A stretch of 64,000 bases of DNA from Spisula solida (Eukaryota > Mollusca > Bivalvia > Venerida > Mactridae), in contig OX365955.1 of the NCBI GenBank assembly GCA_947247005.1, positions 8,814,001 through 8,878,000 on the forward strand. The letters are read 5' to 3'. Below the pieces are notes generated by a model. The model saw only the letters and a list, made by a program, of their open reading frames with translations, had not been told where the DNA came from and made no database searches. The translations under genes were made by a program, and so were the position numbers. Within the stretch, counting starts at the first letter, position 1; each line of letters opens with the position of its first letter. Shown here piece after piece: positions 23,405 to 35,106 of the stretch.

Positions 23405-24115
23405 TTAAATACCATGGTGCCCTTCTGTTTCTGGTGGAACTAACAAATTTTGCAAACTTTTAAATCTAGGATCGTCAATGAGTTTAGGATGCATGGGAAT
23501 TAAGTCTGACAAGACACCACCTTCGTCTATTGTATGATACACTTCCGTCTTGCCATGTCGTCCTTTGATTTTGAATATCACGTGACGTTTATCACTTTCT
23601 ATATCCGGAAGTTTAATATCTTCAATATTAACGTTAACGTCTGTCGCTTCTATTTCTCTACTTGTGTCATTCCCAGCCTCATGTCCATCAACTTGCTCTT
23701 CCAAAACGTCCAACACTTGTTCACTATTTTGAATAGGAAGAGTGATTATTTTATTTGACTCTTTAGTACCTGAAGGTAAACTTTCTTTTTGTTTACTTCC
23801 GGTTCCTGTTAACAACGCCTTCATCATGTGTTGTTTTTTCATCATCCGTGAATGGAACGAACGTTTGTGTAAGTTGATAAGTCTGGATATTCGTTCCTTC
23901 TCGATGCGTATGTGAGCGAGTTTGATATCTAGCATGTGCTCCTGTGTGGCGTTGTCATAAAGAAGCACTCGGGATACCTTAGATTTCGGAAGTAAGGATC
24001 GGTTCTGGTTGCCATAGTTTGGTGTGATGGTAGGTGGGCGGTGCATGTACTTCACATGACTTTCCTCTTTCGGCTGTTTCAGACCGTTAGATTTTGCGGC
24101 TGTTGCTCTGGACAT
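23405..24115 (-). CDS. Uncharacterised RPPxIxPNYG-family protein, paralogue 2
   Basis: 236 residues from the ATG at 24115. The frame is open 61 codons further upstream, but that extension has no counterpart in the paralogue, and MSRATAAKS gives an N-terminus of comparable length. Residues 23-35 read YMHRPPTITPNYG, then SLLPK, SRVLLYDN and MLDIKL, matching the gene at 9753-10700 block for block. The middle (about 70-105) is Lys/Arg/Met-rich and likely helical, and 105-175 is acidic and low complexity. The end has DDPRFKSLQNLLVPPE, matching the other copy's DPRF...EPPG block. No signal peptide or membrane span. Function unknown; it is on the same strand as its paralogue, about 13 kb away, consistent with tandem duplication. 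Confidence 0.75.
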   Translation of the reverse strand: MSRATAAKSNGLKQPKEESHVKYMHRPPTITPNYGNQNRSLLPKSKVSRVLLYDNATQEHMLDIKLAHIRIEKERISRLINLHKRSFHSRMMKKQHMMKALLTGTGSKQKESLPSGTKESNKIITLPIQNSEQVLDVLEEQVDGHEAGNDTSREIEATDVNVNIEDIKLPDIESDKRHVIFKIKGRHGKTEVYHTIDEGGVLSDLIPMHPKLIDDPRFKSLQNLLVPPETEGHHGI

Positions 24116-24863
24116 GTCTGGATTACTGTAAATATATAGACAATAATGAGCATTAACAGTTGACATTGGACATAACATCAAGATCGAGCTTGCAGGAAAA
24201 ATAAACGTCCGAGAGATCCTGATCGGACGAGTAGAAGCATATTCAAAATAAACGTCTAGGAGCGCTCGATCGGATGAAGAAGCCGTGATATTTAGCAAGA
24301 GACACCGGGACTCCCGATCGATTGACCACAGACTGTGTTACATATTTTCCACCGTTTTCCGTGGCCAGAAATTACAAGAATTAATGGCACTGCTTTTATC
24401 ATAGATTAAACGGATACACTTTCAGTCTGAATAATGTTGAAAAAACCAACATAGTTTAGTTAAATATTAAATAATCAATTGAACGATAAGTAAAACATTC
24501 ATTCAAGCACATTCTTGCTTCCGAGTGTAAATGAGTTGTTACAGTTAATTCAAACCCCACAAAACATCTCAGTGCAAAGACCACCCTAAAATAACACTAC
24601 ACATTTGGGGTTCATATTTTCAATAGTTGGCTATTTGTTGATCTTTATATTAAGACAAACTTGATAATTATACCAGTTTTCAAAGGTCCAAATGATGGTT
24701 TTATTATTGAATTGTTGCGGTATTTTATACCCCATATTATATACAGTGTAGCCTCTTCAGAGCGGTATATCTCAAAAGTGCCTCATTGTATATATACAGT
24801 ATTATATTGAAATCGTCAATCAATACGTGTACTGATTACATAACAATCGCAAAAAATAGAGGA
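24116..24863. other. Intergenic
   Basis: Nothing supported beyond the promoter side of the 23405-24115 gene. Confidence 0.4.
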
Positions 24864-25015
24864 AATTTGTTGATTTAAGTGTAAGATCGATTTTTTTTCA
24901 CCGAGTGATCACAGAAAATCAATATTATCACGAGTGTCGTAGCCACGAGTGTAAATTTAATTTTCTGTGATCACGAGTGAAAAAAAATTGATCTTACACC
25001 AAAAATCAACAAATT
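24864..25015. repeat. Imperfect palindrome, about 150 bp
   Basis: Left arm AAATTTGTTGATT...GTGTAAGATCGATT...CACCGAGTGATCACAG and its complement on the right, with CACGAGTGTCGTAGCCACGAG between. Probably a small MITE. Confidence 0.75.
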
Positions 25016-26235
25016 GTCTGTTTATTATATGCCTCAATTTCTCTTAAAATGTGCCATGATTGGCTTAATTGGAAAAAATCACGTCGCAATTGGAACGTAT
25101 CGACGAGAGAATTATGACGTCATGATGACGTAACGCATATTTTAAAGCCCGGCGCCATTGACGTTATGTTTCTTTTTCTGCATGATACTGGAACCAGCTT
25201 CAAAACAGTGAAAATAACAAAGTGGTAATTTCACTGTTATTTTCACTGTTATTTCACTGAAAAATCTCCATAATCCATTAAAAGCAAATAATAAAACAGT
25301 CTAAATAAATTCAACGTCAAAATCGGAGCCAAAACGTAATATCATGTAACGTCAATATCACAAAGGAACACGCTTCTAAGAAACATACTAAATCCTTGAT
25401 TAGTGAAAATGAATGTATGTTATATTTTTTATGAAATAAATATTGTTTTATCCAATATAATAAAGAATGTCCGTTACTCGGATGTTGTCAATTAATTATC
25501 AATTAACGAATAACATAATTCAAAGTACATGTAATATCGAACCTTGCGTGAAGTTTCCATTCAATATAACACTCGTCTAAGTTAATGTGCAATCAAATAC
25601 CAAATATAATCCAATTTATTTCACCAAATGTTATTTGATCATACAAATGCTAATTTCCGTTTCAGTTTAATATTTGAACATTTGGACACTATTTACGTCA
25701 ATATTATGAGAGCGGTTAATCGTTGTCCTCACAACTAATACTGAGTAAACAATGAAAACTATTTAAGTCCACATCATTGAGGACTGGGACTAGACGGCAA
25801 TGTACAGGGGCGGATTGTTCATGGGGAATTAGAAAACGTGGGGAATATATCGCCCCTTTAGTTGCGAACAGCCGGGTAGGTGTTCGGTGTATCATTCTCG
25901 TAGCGATTGCGTCACACGTTGTTTCAGGAATATCACGTGACGATGAATGAACCATGTGATCAAAACATGACAGCCTCTGTGACGACGAGGAAACGTGTTT
26001 GTTTGTGATGAAAGAAAACTTAGATTTTTACCTAATGTATAACTTACAATTAGTAGCCTTATAATTAAGTACTTTTCAAGATGATAACGTTAGTACAGAT
26101 GAATAGAAAACACCCAAGAAATCAGTTTACACTTCACTAATATGCTTTTTACCAAATGTAGGCACAACACTGATTAACAACAGAACAGAACAGATTATCA
26201 TTCGAGTACTTCTGATATCATAGAAGAAGAAAAAG
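25016..26235. other. Intergenic
   Basis: No gene or repeat family that I can support. Confidence 0.4.
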
Positions 26236-26545
26236 AAGCCGTGGCCTAGCAGTAGGGTGCTCGCTTTGTGATCGAGATGTGCAGGGTTCGAGCTGCTTAA
26301 TTTCTCTGAGCAAGAATAACCTACAAAGCTCCACTCGACCAATGTGTCAATTGGTACCTGTTAGGGCGGTGTTTATAAAGTTCGATATTTCTAGGCGCCG
26401 TTACATAATCTCCATGTTGGCTGCACACAGACTAGGAGAGAAATAGTCTCACGGGTTTCCTAAGGTAGCTCAAACGGACCAGGGAAAGCTAAATGTCAAA
26501 GGGTGGCTGAACGGCTGAATTGGTGAAGGCGTCCCTCGAAAACTG
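26236..26545 (+). mobile_element. tRNA-derived SINE (family 2)
   Basis: tRNA-like head GCCGTGGCCTAGCAGTAGGG with B box CAGGGTTCGAGCT, then a body rich in SINE-like motifs (GGCGGTGTTTATAAAG, ACTAGGAGAGAAATAGTC) ending near 26545. Confidence 0.65.
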
Positions 26546-26922
26546 GTAAAGTAACTCTTGTTTTAAATGCGAAATGGCGACATCATGGTATAAAGTGTTA
26601 CGTATGTTTAAGCAAACCTCATCATTTATATAGACGACAGTAGGGGTGTCACAGTGGTATTAGACTTAATCCACTCTGTCATTATACTAACAATGAACGG
26701 ACAGATTATCTAGGCTTCAAATAACGAGATAACAGATTAAATGGAACATGGAGATGACAAATATCCGTGACCTTGACCCCAGATAGTCAATTGACGTAAA
26801 ATCAGCTATTCGTGTGTTCATGTTTCTAATTTCTTGATTAGCACTCGTCTTGTAGATAAGTTAGCAAATGAATATGTCACAGGACCACTATATGATTGAT
26901 ACAATTACTTCTACTGTCTTTA

Positions 26923-26995
26923 GCCCCGGTAGCTCAGTTAGTAGAGCATCTGGCTTGCAAGCGGGAGGTCGCGGTTTCAAGCCCCGTCCTGGGTA
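26923..26995 (+). tRNA. tRNA-Ala(UGC)-like sequence, imperfect
   Basis: 73 nt beginning GCCCCGGTAGCTCAGTTAGT. A good A box and D arm (GCTC/GAGC); anticodon loop CTTGCAA gives UGC (Ala). The acceptor stem has one C-U mismatch, the anticodon stem a G-G mismatch, and the B box has an extra T (GGTTTCAAGCC). Probably a decayed tRNA or tRNA-derived SINE head rather than a working gene. Confidence 0.5.
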
Positions 26996-28879
26996 TATAT
27001 GATGAACCCGTGACAAATACATTACACTAGATCTAGCAGTTCAAGGACGTCTAACACCGTTTATGACATACGTATATGCAAATACAGAGTTTTAAATAAA
27101 TATTAAACATGTAGTTATAATACTCACATGAAGACACCTTTTGGTATCAATATTTTCAATGTATTGATCCTAATTATGAATAAACAACTCATAAAACGTT
27201 TGATGGTCTTAATTTTGAGATGGTCTTGTTATTGAGGTAGTCTGTATAGGGCATGTTTCACTAAAGTCGGCTTGGCATATTGAGACACTTTCAATTGTGA
27301 GTTGTGAAACATTGTAAGAAAAGTAGATTTGTACATTTGTATTAAGACATTCAACAATCATTTTCCCGGCATATCAGTGACAAGACCAGTATTGTTAAAA
27401 ACATTAATGCACGTGTATAGTGCGATCAAATGAGCGTGATCCTCAAACACTATATTTGATTTCTTGTAACTTGTTATGTAATTTATTTTTTGGGCTCTAG
27501 TTTTTTGTAAGCGGAGAGTGTACATGTAAGTTATAATAAACACGAATCTAAATAACCGACACGGCACGTTTTCTGGTGGAAATTGACGTATTTCGCACAA
27601 GAAGATTGGCAAAAGGTTGAGGACCAAGTTAATTTAAACTTAAGTAATAATCGGTTAAACAAACAATATCTGCGTTTGTTGTTACATGCAATGACGTTTA
27701 TTTGTCTATCAGTGTGTTATTGCATTTGCACTTCTCTCAAACCTGTCATATTTACGAGCAAACTCCTGATAAGCACCGATTAATTTCCAATTTTAAAGGT
27801 AGGGTTTGAATTTCATGTGATGATACAAATAAAAAAATATTACTTGTTTTAAAAAATGTCAATGTTTTATACAAGCAATATGATATAAAAAAAAATATCG
27901 GACCGGGAAGGCAGCACTCAACTGAAACAGTGGATTTCGAGAGGGCTTCAAGAATAATTACTAAACTATTAAATACAAGTCGTTGTGTGTGTCTTTTTTA
28001 AAATTGTTTCACAGTTTAATGATCTTCCACAGTTCATCACCTTTAATGTTACGCCATGTTTGATTTGAGCATTTAAGTATATAGATTGAGTATTGACATG
28101 CTTATATAGGGAAATATTGATTGAGCGGTGTTCACCATAATTTAGATCTATATTGGTCATTTAAATGTTTACTTACTGAAAAATTTAGAGTTATTTGAGT
28201 TTAATAATATGGGCCGCTCAGAATATTTAAGCCTTTTAAAGGCTTTTCAAGTTTTAAATCTAGAAATAGTTTTTAAACAGTGTAGATATATGCAATGCTT
28301 CGCTCATTGATAGGAATTCTATTTCAGATGTTTGACATCTAAAAAAAATCTGAAAGAATGCATCGAGTGTTTGAATGAAGTGGGCGACGTTATTTAAATT
28401 TTTCGTTTGAATGTGCATACTGAATACTTCATTATTTGTTCACATGTATATGGATTCACTTTAAACATGCTTGAAGTGGGCATTGAGTACCGTTTTCAAA
28501 CCGAGATTGTGCTTTATCCGTATTTGTTCACTCTTGTTTAACAATCAATATTTCTTTGAAGCATTACGTGAACACATTAAATCAAAACATATTATTATCC
28601 GTACAATCTATGGTACCAATTTTCCACACGATCCAATATCACCGCAAACCTTATCATTTCATTCCCAAGTGTAATTAAAGTAATAATTCGAAACTGCATA
28701 GTTGGTCTAAAATTACGTTTTTGTTTAATGGGAGTGTAAATTAAGAGGTATATGTGTTTGTGGCTGAGATTATTAAAACTCGAAGGTAGGCGATAACATT
28801 AGTGAGGTGGCTGACTTTAGCTGTTTTCGTTCGATCGTTTAGGTGCGTGTGCCCGAACAACAGAACACAAAGATGATAA
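26996..28879. other. AT-rich intergenic stretch with one element end
   Basis: No gene. At 27902-27930 is a GGGAAGGCAGCACTCAACT block, the reverse complement of a block that ends the minisatellite-bearing repeats near 46640 and 47790. Confidence 0.5.
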
Positions 28880-29345
28880 CCGCATCGCAACGACAAAATG
28901 CCAATCTGCCAACATTGCCACAACAGAACAATGCCAACACGACACCTTCGCCAAATTGACAGAACGCTAATCTGCCGACATTGCCACCACAAAACAATGG
29001 CATCACGGCATCCGCGCCAAAATGCGAACGCCAATCTGCCAACATCGCCACAACAGAACAATGTCAACATGTCATCCGCGCCAACTCAACAGAACGCCAA
29101 TATATCGACATTGCCACAACAGAACAATATCAATATGGCATCCGCGCCAAAACAACAAAACGCCAAAATGTCATCCGCACCACATTAACAGGACACCAAT
29201 CTGGCGATATTGCCTCAACAACACACCAGAACGCCAGAATGCTAAGCTGGCATCCTTGCCATAACAGGACACAAGAACGCCAATCTGACGATCGCGCCAC
29301 AACGAAATGACAAGCGTATGCCTATGTCACATGGACAGAACGCCA
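28880..29345. repeat. About 66-bp minisatellite (GCCACAACAGAACAAT type)
   Basis: Tandem, decaying units (TCTGCCAACATTGCCACAACA..., recurring at 28905, 28971, 29035 and 29101). One plus frame reads a Gln/Asn/Pro-rich 22-residue repeat (for example QQNANISTLPQQNN), but no splice or start context supports translation. Confidence 0.85.
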
Positions 29346-31190
29346 TTCTTGCAGCCGAATAATGATATATAACGTTAATCTCGCGCCCGCGTCATAATAA
29401 CACAACGCTAAACTGGTACGTACATGGTAATCTTAGATAAAGTACAGTCAAAGTCAGTCAAAAAGTATTTGGCAAACATCAAACAATCAAAGATTCTTGA
29501 GCAGAGATTAATGATTAATATCAAAGCTGTGCTGCTACTGCCTACCGTAGACTATAGATTGTCATTGGTACTACGACCCCACTATTGTATCGGAACACCT
29601 CTTATAATTCTTTTCTTGACTCATATAGTTTATTTCCTAAATTTCCGAAATGTTCCGAATGCACGCCATATGATTGATTCTCCTATCATCGTTCTAAGCA
29701 TGTCGGTTTTCATTCCATAAGAACCATTTTATTTCTTCTTTAAAAGACAAATATATAAGTTTTCAAGCAAAACAAGAGTCTAAATTAGAAATCAATGTTT
29801 TGTCAATCATGTGATTGATTTCTTCATATCGCATGACGTCATGTGAATGCACATTTCCGGTGAACAAGACATTCCGTTTTATATTATCATTTCGTGCAGT
29901 GAAACCGGAAATAACTACCGGGGTTCGTTATTACTTTGAAATTAGAAAATTGAAAAGGCTTGAACACATACATGGAATTGAAATTAGTTGCTGAACTTCT
30001 GACTGGTTTTAGAAGACAGCTAATTGTTGGATGAAAGTGGTGTCAACGTTAAACCTCAAAGAAACAACATTTACTCAAATTTGGAAAGTAAACTTTATTA
30101 CACAATGCATTGACGGCCACTTTGACAAATAGGAAACATCTCTTGAAAGATGCGAATATGGTACATTTATTTAATTGGTACCTTATATAAAGTCACGCAT
30201 TTGGAGGAAGCCAACAAACCAACACAAAACAGTTCATGAATGCGTAGAAAACAAAACCGAAGACGACACGTGCGCGCGGAGTCTTATGCTTTCGTACCAC
30301 GCATTAAGCGACTTGACGATGGCTCCGTGAAGAATCGGTTCGAGACCTACTATATGTGCAAACTGTTAGGTCTAGTCGAGTTCATTCCATTTAATGTCAT
30401 TTATAACATATTTTAGTTTATATATAATTTATTATGTGGTTTTAAAACACGTTTGACGGCTATGCATTTATTTGAAGAGTAAAGAATACATAAAAGCACA
30501 ATGATAGCTCAGGAATGTCATCTTGACCGACGAAGTGCTGATGAAAAGTGCAGAATGCAGACGATCAACGAATAAAAATATTAACTCGCGAAAACATATG
30601 ATAATACAGTATGAAAAGGAAAATGAAATCTCATTAACTTTCACTGTTATTAGATGTTGAATGACGTCGCATGAATAAATTATGTTATTTACCCCACAAG
30701 GAATGGTTTCTATTTAAATTTTATTTGCCAGGGAACATAACGCGGTGTCAAATTAATCAGTCAAACTCATTAAAAATTTAAGAGGTACATAGGAATTCCT
30801 ATTACTTATTATTCTCAATAATGCTTTGTCGTAGTTAATTCAAATAAGAAATGTATATCAGAGACACGTCGATTCTTTTGAATCGAATAAATATGTTAAT
30901 GCTTTTTACTGTTAAAACGATATTTAAGACTGCGATGTACATACTAAATTATGATGACACATACCTTTTTAATATGAGGTTAACACGGCTGTTCAAGTTT
31001 TTATAAAGTCAATCTTCGAATTTAAAAGATCATTTTGGGTTCGTTCTTTTCTATCGAGTTGGTCTTAATGTTGAGGTTGTATTTTTTGCGTTCAATTGAA
31101 ACGGTCGTAGTGCGTGTTCATCGCAGTCAGATTTATCCCTGTTTAATTGGTTAATGACTCTGGCTTCGAGTGAAGAGACAGAGACTCGTC
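29346..31190. other. AT-rich intergenic stretch
   Basis: Nothing supported. Confidence 0.4.
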
Positions 31191-31370
31191 GGCTCTTTAA
31201 CGTTCCCGATGTAAAGGACGGATGCACGCCAGACTATCTCTGGGTTACCTACCAGTTCTAATGATCTCTAGTTGAGTGGGAAACATTGAAAATTGATTCG
31301 AACCAAGGACCTCCGGATTGGTAGTCGAGAGCACTTTAATTAACACTCGGCCACAGTGTCACTGTAATTG
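31190..31370 (-). mobile_element. SINE family 3 copy
   Basis: Related to 33225-33410: CTACCAGTTC, GAGTGGGAAACA, and a minus-strand tRNA-like head with B-box-like GGTTCGAATC and CACAGTGTCAC near the end. Confidence 0.65.
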
Positions 31371-31944
31371 AGGTTAAATAAAGAGTAGGTTAATGCTGGA
31401 TGGTAATGAATATTAGAAAAACTGGTAAAGTCAAGTGACTACAGTATAGGACGGAACAAAATTATTAATTTTTACGCGACAAACCTGAGCTTAGCTTAAC
31501 ACAAAGAAACAAAGAACTTCGAACGAAAGGTTATTTATACATGATTAACCACTTCAAAACAGAACAGAATCGTAAATACGACACGTGGGCATACAGAATA
31601 ATATACAAATTAATTAATATAACCCAGTGAGTGTAAACGTATAACGGAAATCCTAACAAATTGTAACAATATTTACAAAACACCCGCCGGTATAGATTAT
31701 GTGTGAGGTTTCGCCACTGTAAGATATGTATACATCCGAATATACTATATTAGGTTTCTCAAACAAAGACACTATTTTGAATGAAATTCGTGAAATTTGA
31801 GAAGATACCATATATTATTTTTAAATATGAAAACGTCACGATTCTGCATTGGCGTTACGATACACGGTCATCATTTAAACTGTCAACTAAGTTATAGTTT
31901 ATAAAAACTAATTTATTTTAGGTCCATTGTGATAGAAGTCACTG

Positions 31945-32115
31945 AGTTTTTCAACTGATATTAATCACTCTCGACACCTCATTCCTGATGTTATCCATCG
32001 CCACGAGGGTATGACAGAAGATAAGCCAGTTTCCGTTATTATGCTGAGCGTCTTGTCAGGACATTTCTGGTACCATTTCTATTTCGTTTTTGGTATGATG
32101 CGGCCAGGGATCGAA
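31945..32115 (-). mobile_element. SINE family 1 copy
   Basis: CTCGACACCTCATTCC, TTATCCATCGCCACGAGGG and CCATTTCTATTTCG match the minus-oriented body at 12840-12990. The tRNA head is cut at GGGATCGAACG. Confidence 0.75.
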
Positions 32116-32928
32116 CGAAGTTATGGAAAATGCAGTTAAACCCGTCAATAATGACCATCTACATGAACTGCAAAGATTGGTCCTTCTTGACAAGTGGTCT
32201 GTATTAACAGATTAAATTAAATTAAACATGATATGATGGGGGATAGAATTAGTGGTCTGCGAACACATGTTGGGTAAAGGTGGTCTTTCTTCTCGGATGG
32301 TTGTAACTCAGGGCTAACAGTTAAATCGACAAAAGGTTTCAAAGGAACATGTTTCAAAGATCATATTGAGATATTTGATAAAATGGCATTAAAACGTAAA
32401 TTGCATGCATTAAACGATCCATTACATAACTTGATATAATGACATTTTTAATGATATACATATGTATTTACAAAATTTTGCTAAATTCAACATTTTAATC
32501 ATAGTGTTACGAACATTTACTCTTATATCTTTTTACAAAGATTTAATAAAAAGAACAAACACTTCTTTGTATTATCATGTCTAATCTACATGTTTAAATC
32601 TAAAATTTAAAGTATTTGTATGACTTACCTTTTTCCTCCAGCATGTATTATAAATTACATTTATACATGATCCTATTTCCAAACAACCAATTGTTTCGTC
32701 ACTTAACACTTGTTTATCATAGTCGATCTTTCAAACATAATATCGATATACGTTCACAGTTTGCCAGGTACATTTGAAATAAAGTGAAAAAGATTATCTC
32801 ACGAAATGAGAAAACGTCCAAGATTCTTTTCAATGGGCTGATTTATGACAGCAAATTAAATAAGAGAATATTCCTATCTACAACGGCAGCTTGTAACGAT
32901 GCGTCACTTTCAAATGTCATACATACTG
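32116..32928. other. AT-rich intergenic stretch
   Basis: Nothing supported. Confidence 0.4.
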
Positions 32929-32968
32929 TATGTTCTGTTCTGTTCTGTTCTGTTCTGTTCTGTTCTGT
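32929..32968. repeat. (TTCTG)n microsatellite
   Basis: Eight uninterrupted pentanucleotide copies. Confidence 0.95.
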
Positions 32969-33224
32969 AATATACGAACGTAGAGAATCAATTCTTATAT
33001 TTTCATGGTATTGAATGTTCAGGCCTGAAATGGGCTGTCAATGGAAACTTGGGCAGTGAATAGAATTGAATAAATACTCATCTTAAACGCTGGGTGTTTA
33101 TGAAATGTAAACACAAACTCTCTGTCAATAGAGACCACTTTATATAACGAACAAATAAGAGACTATATAAAGGTTCTGAACATCAGTTGATTACTTTCCA
33201 AGTGTCACAGTCATAGTGTATGGT

Positions 33225-33410
33225 CGTTCGGTGTTATCCCAACCTAATTGGCCAATGACTACCCCTGGGCTACCAACCAGTTCATATCTTTTTGAGTGGG
33301 AAACACTGTAAAGCGTTTCCGAAAAATGAACAAGTGTCCGAACCGAAATTTGAACCAGGGACCTCTCGATCCGTAGTCAAGATCGTTACCACATCGACCA
33401 CCGTGTCACC
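33225..33410 (-). mobile_element. SINE family 3 copy
   Basis: Shares CTACCAACCAGTTC, GAGTGGGAAACAC, GAACCAGGGACCTC and CACCGTGTCAC with 31190-31370; minus-strand tRNA-like head. Confidence 0.65.
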
Positions 33411-35106
33411 ACTACATGAAATGTGTACAGGGTTGTTCATATGCAAATGTGCCTACCAGCGAGCAATTGGTGAATGAAATGCTTTTATTGTTCATTCACC
33501 CAATCGAACGCCGGTGGACACTTTGCATATAAATATGTGATATTCCCTATATAAATGTACTAGTATATATCAACCACTTTAGGTTATCTCCCTTTTACCA
33601 CGTTAACAGTAACCAACTTTTACTTATGCTATATTATTTTTTTAGAAATATTCAAGTTGTTTTGTAGATCTCATATATTCCTGAACTTGTAGATTCTGTC
33701 GCATTACAATTTTTATTTAAATACGTTCATGTTTTTGGCCACTTTGTTCTTGTAATTTTTGAAATTTAGTTTTCTCCTAAAATAACATAAAGCACCTATT
33801 ATCAATATTTTGCCCCAAACGTTTTGTCTAAATTCCCACAATGGGAGACGCTTGGTGTATCAAATCAAAAGGCTCGACACCTTTAAACGGTTGTCTGCTT
33901 TTTTGCGCGACTAAATTCTCCGGGATTTTAATTCCAGCCAAATCCCGTCTGTCGGGAATATTCTTTTGTCTAAAGTCCCGTGTATGCCCTCCGCTCACCA
34001 TTGGGACTAAATAACAATAACGTTAGGTAAATAAAGAAATATTCACATCAACATATTCATTAAGATGACACAGAACGGATTCATTTGCAAGTTACATGCA
34101 AGCAAATTCGATTTACAAACATAGAATAACTAAATATCGATGCTACATGTCACTTCTTAGAAGGCCTACAAAAGAGGCACATACGTTAGTTGTTAACAAA
34201 TAAAACAAGTTAATATGCAATTGTCATTAAGCAGCCTGTCATGCACGTGTGAACATCTCCTTCTAGAAGAATCAACAGCAAAAAATGTAGTAAACATTAA
34301 CCAACCTTTAGTTGTCATTCTCCATTTTTTCTACGAATGCGCATTAATTCTTATCTTTCTACGGTTCAAATACAATCTACGAGTTCGGTCGACAACGGTA
34401 CAAGGGGTGAATATTTATATTGATAAGAGATTATCACCCTACGATATATTTCGGGCAGACAATTTGTGCAGTTAAACCACAGAATTATATGTATTTTCCC
34501 GTCGAAATGTGGATGAGACTTTTAGTGTCATAAATACATGTTTAAGCAGTTAAACTGTATACTTAATTTTCTGTTTAAATGTTCAACGGGTGGGGAAGAC
34601 TTAGTGTCAGGTATTTATCCATGTCAAACCAAAATTAATCCAGAGAACAGCCATGATCGTATTTTAAAGTAATACAATTTAATGTAATGCGCCAACATAA
34701 CGGTACACATACTGTGTAATACCTATTAACGGCAGTCGCGCTTAATTTTACCACAGAATTTGAAATTATATCCATAAAATATCGTAGCAGTCGATCTAAT
34801 CAAAATCGCTCTATGCATGTATTATACAAAGGAACGCAGCACATTTCCCTCTCCAAAATGGAATCCCGTAGTCGGTGCAATCTAACTAAAGTACTTGATC
34901 TTCATTACCTTCCTAATGCGTAGCGGGTTTGAAGATATGATTTTAATCAGATTGGTAGTCAGTGCTAACAAAATAAAAGATACAAATGATCAAGATAGCT
35001 CATTCGACAAAGAATATTTATATGTACATGTATTTATATTTGTAAAGATGGCGTCACATACCACGTGGTCGTGGTATTCCCACACTGTTATAGAGATGAA
35101 CGAAGT
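33411..35106. other. Intergenic, downstream of gene A
   Basis: AT-rich. Contains a dispersed block AAAATATCGTAGCAGTCGAT at about 34776, also seen near 15990 and 59010. No gene. Confidence 0.4.

Noticed and set aside
26923..26995. A functional tRNA-Ala gene
   Set aside because: Kept only as tRNA-like: mismatches in acceptor and anticodon stems and an extra base in the B box.
28898..29310. Gln/Asn/Pro-rich repeat frames as a prion-like or glue protein
   Set aside because: Units decay with frame-changing length differences (64 versus 66 bp) and several frames are equally open; no exon signals.
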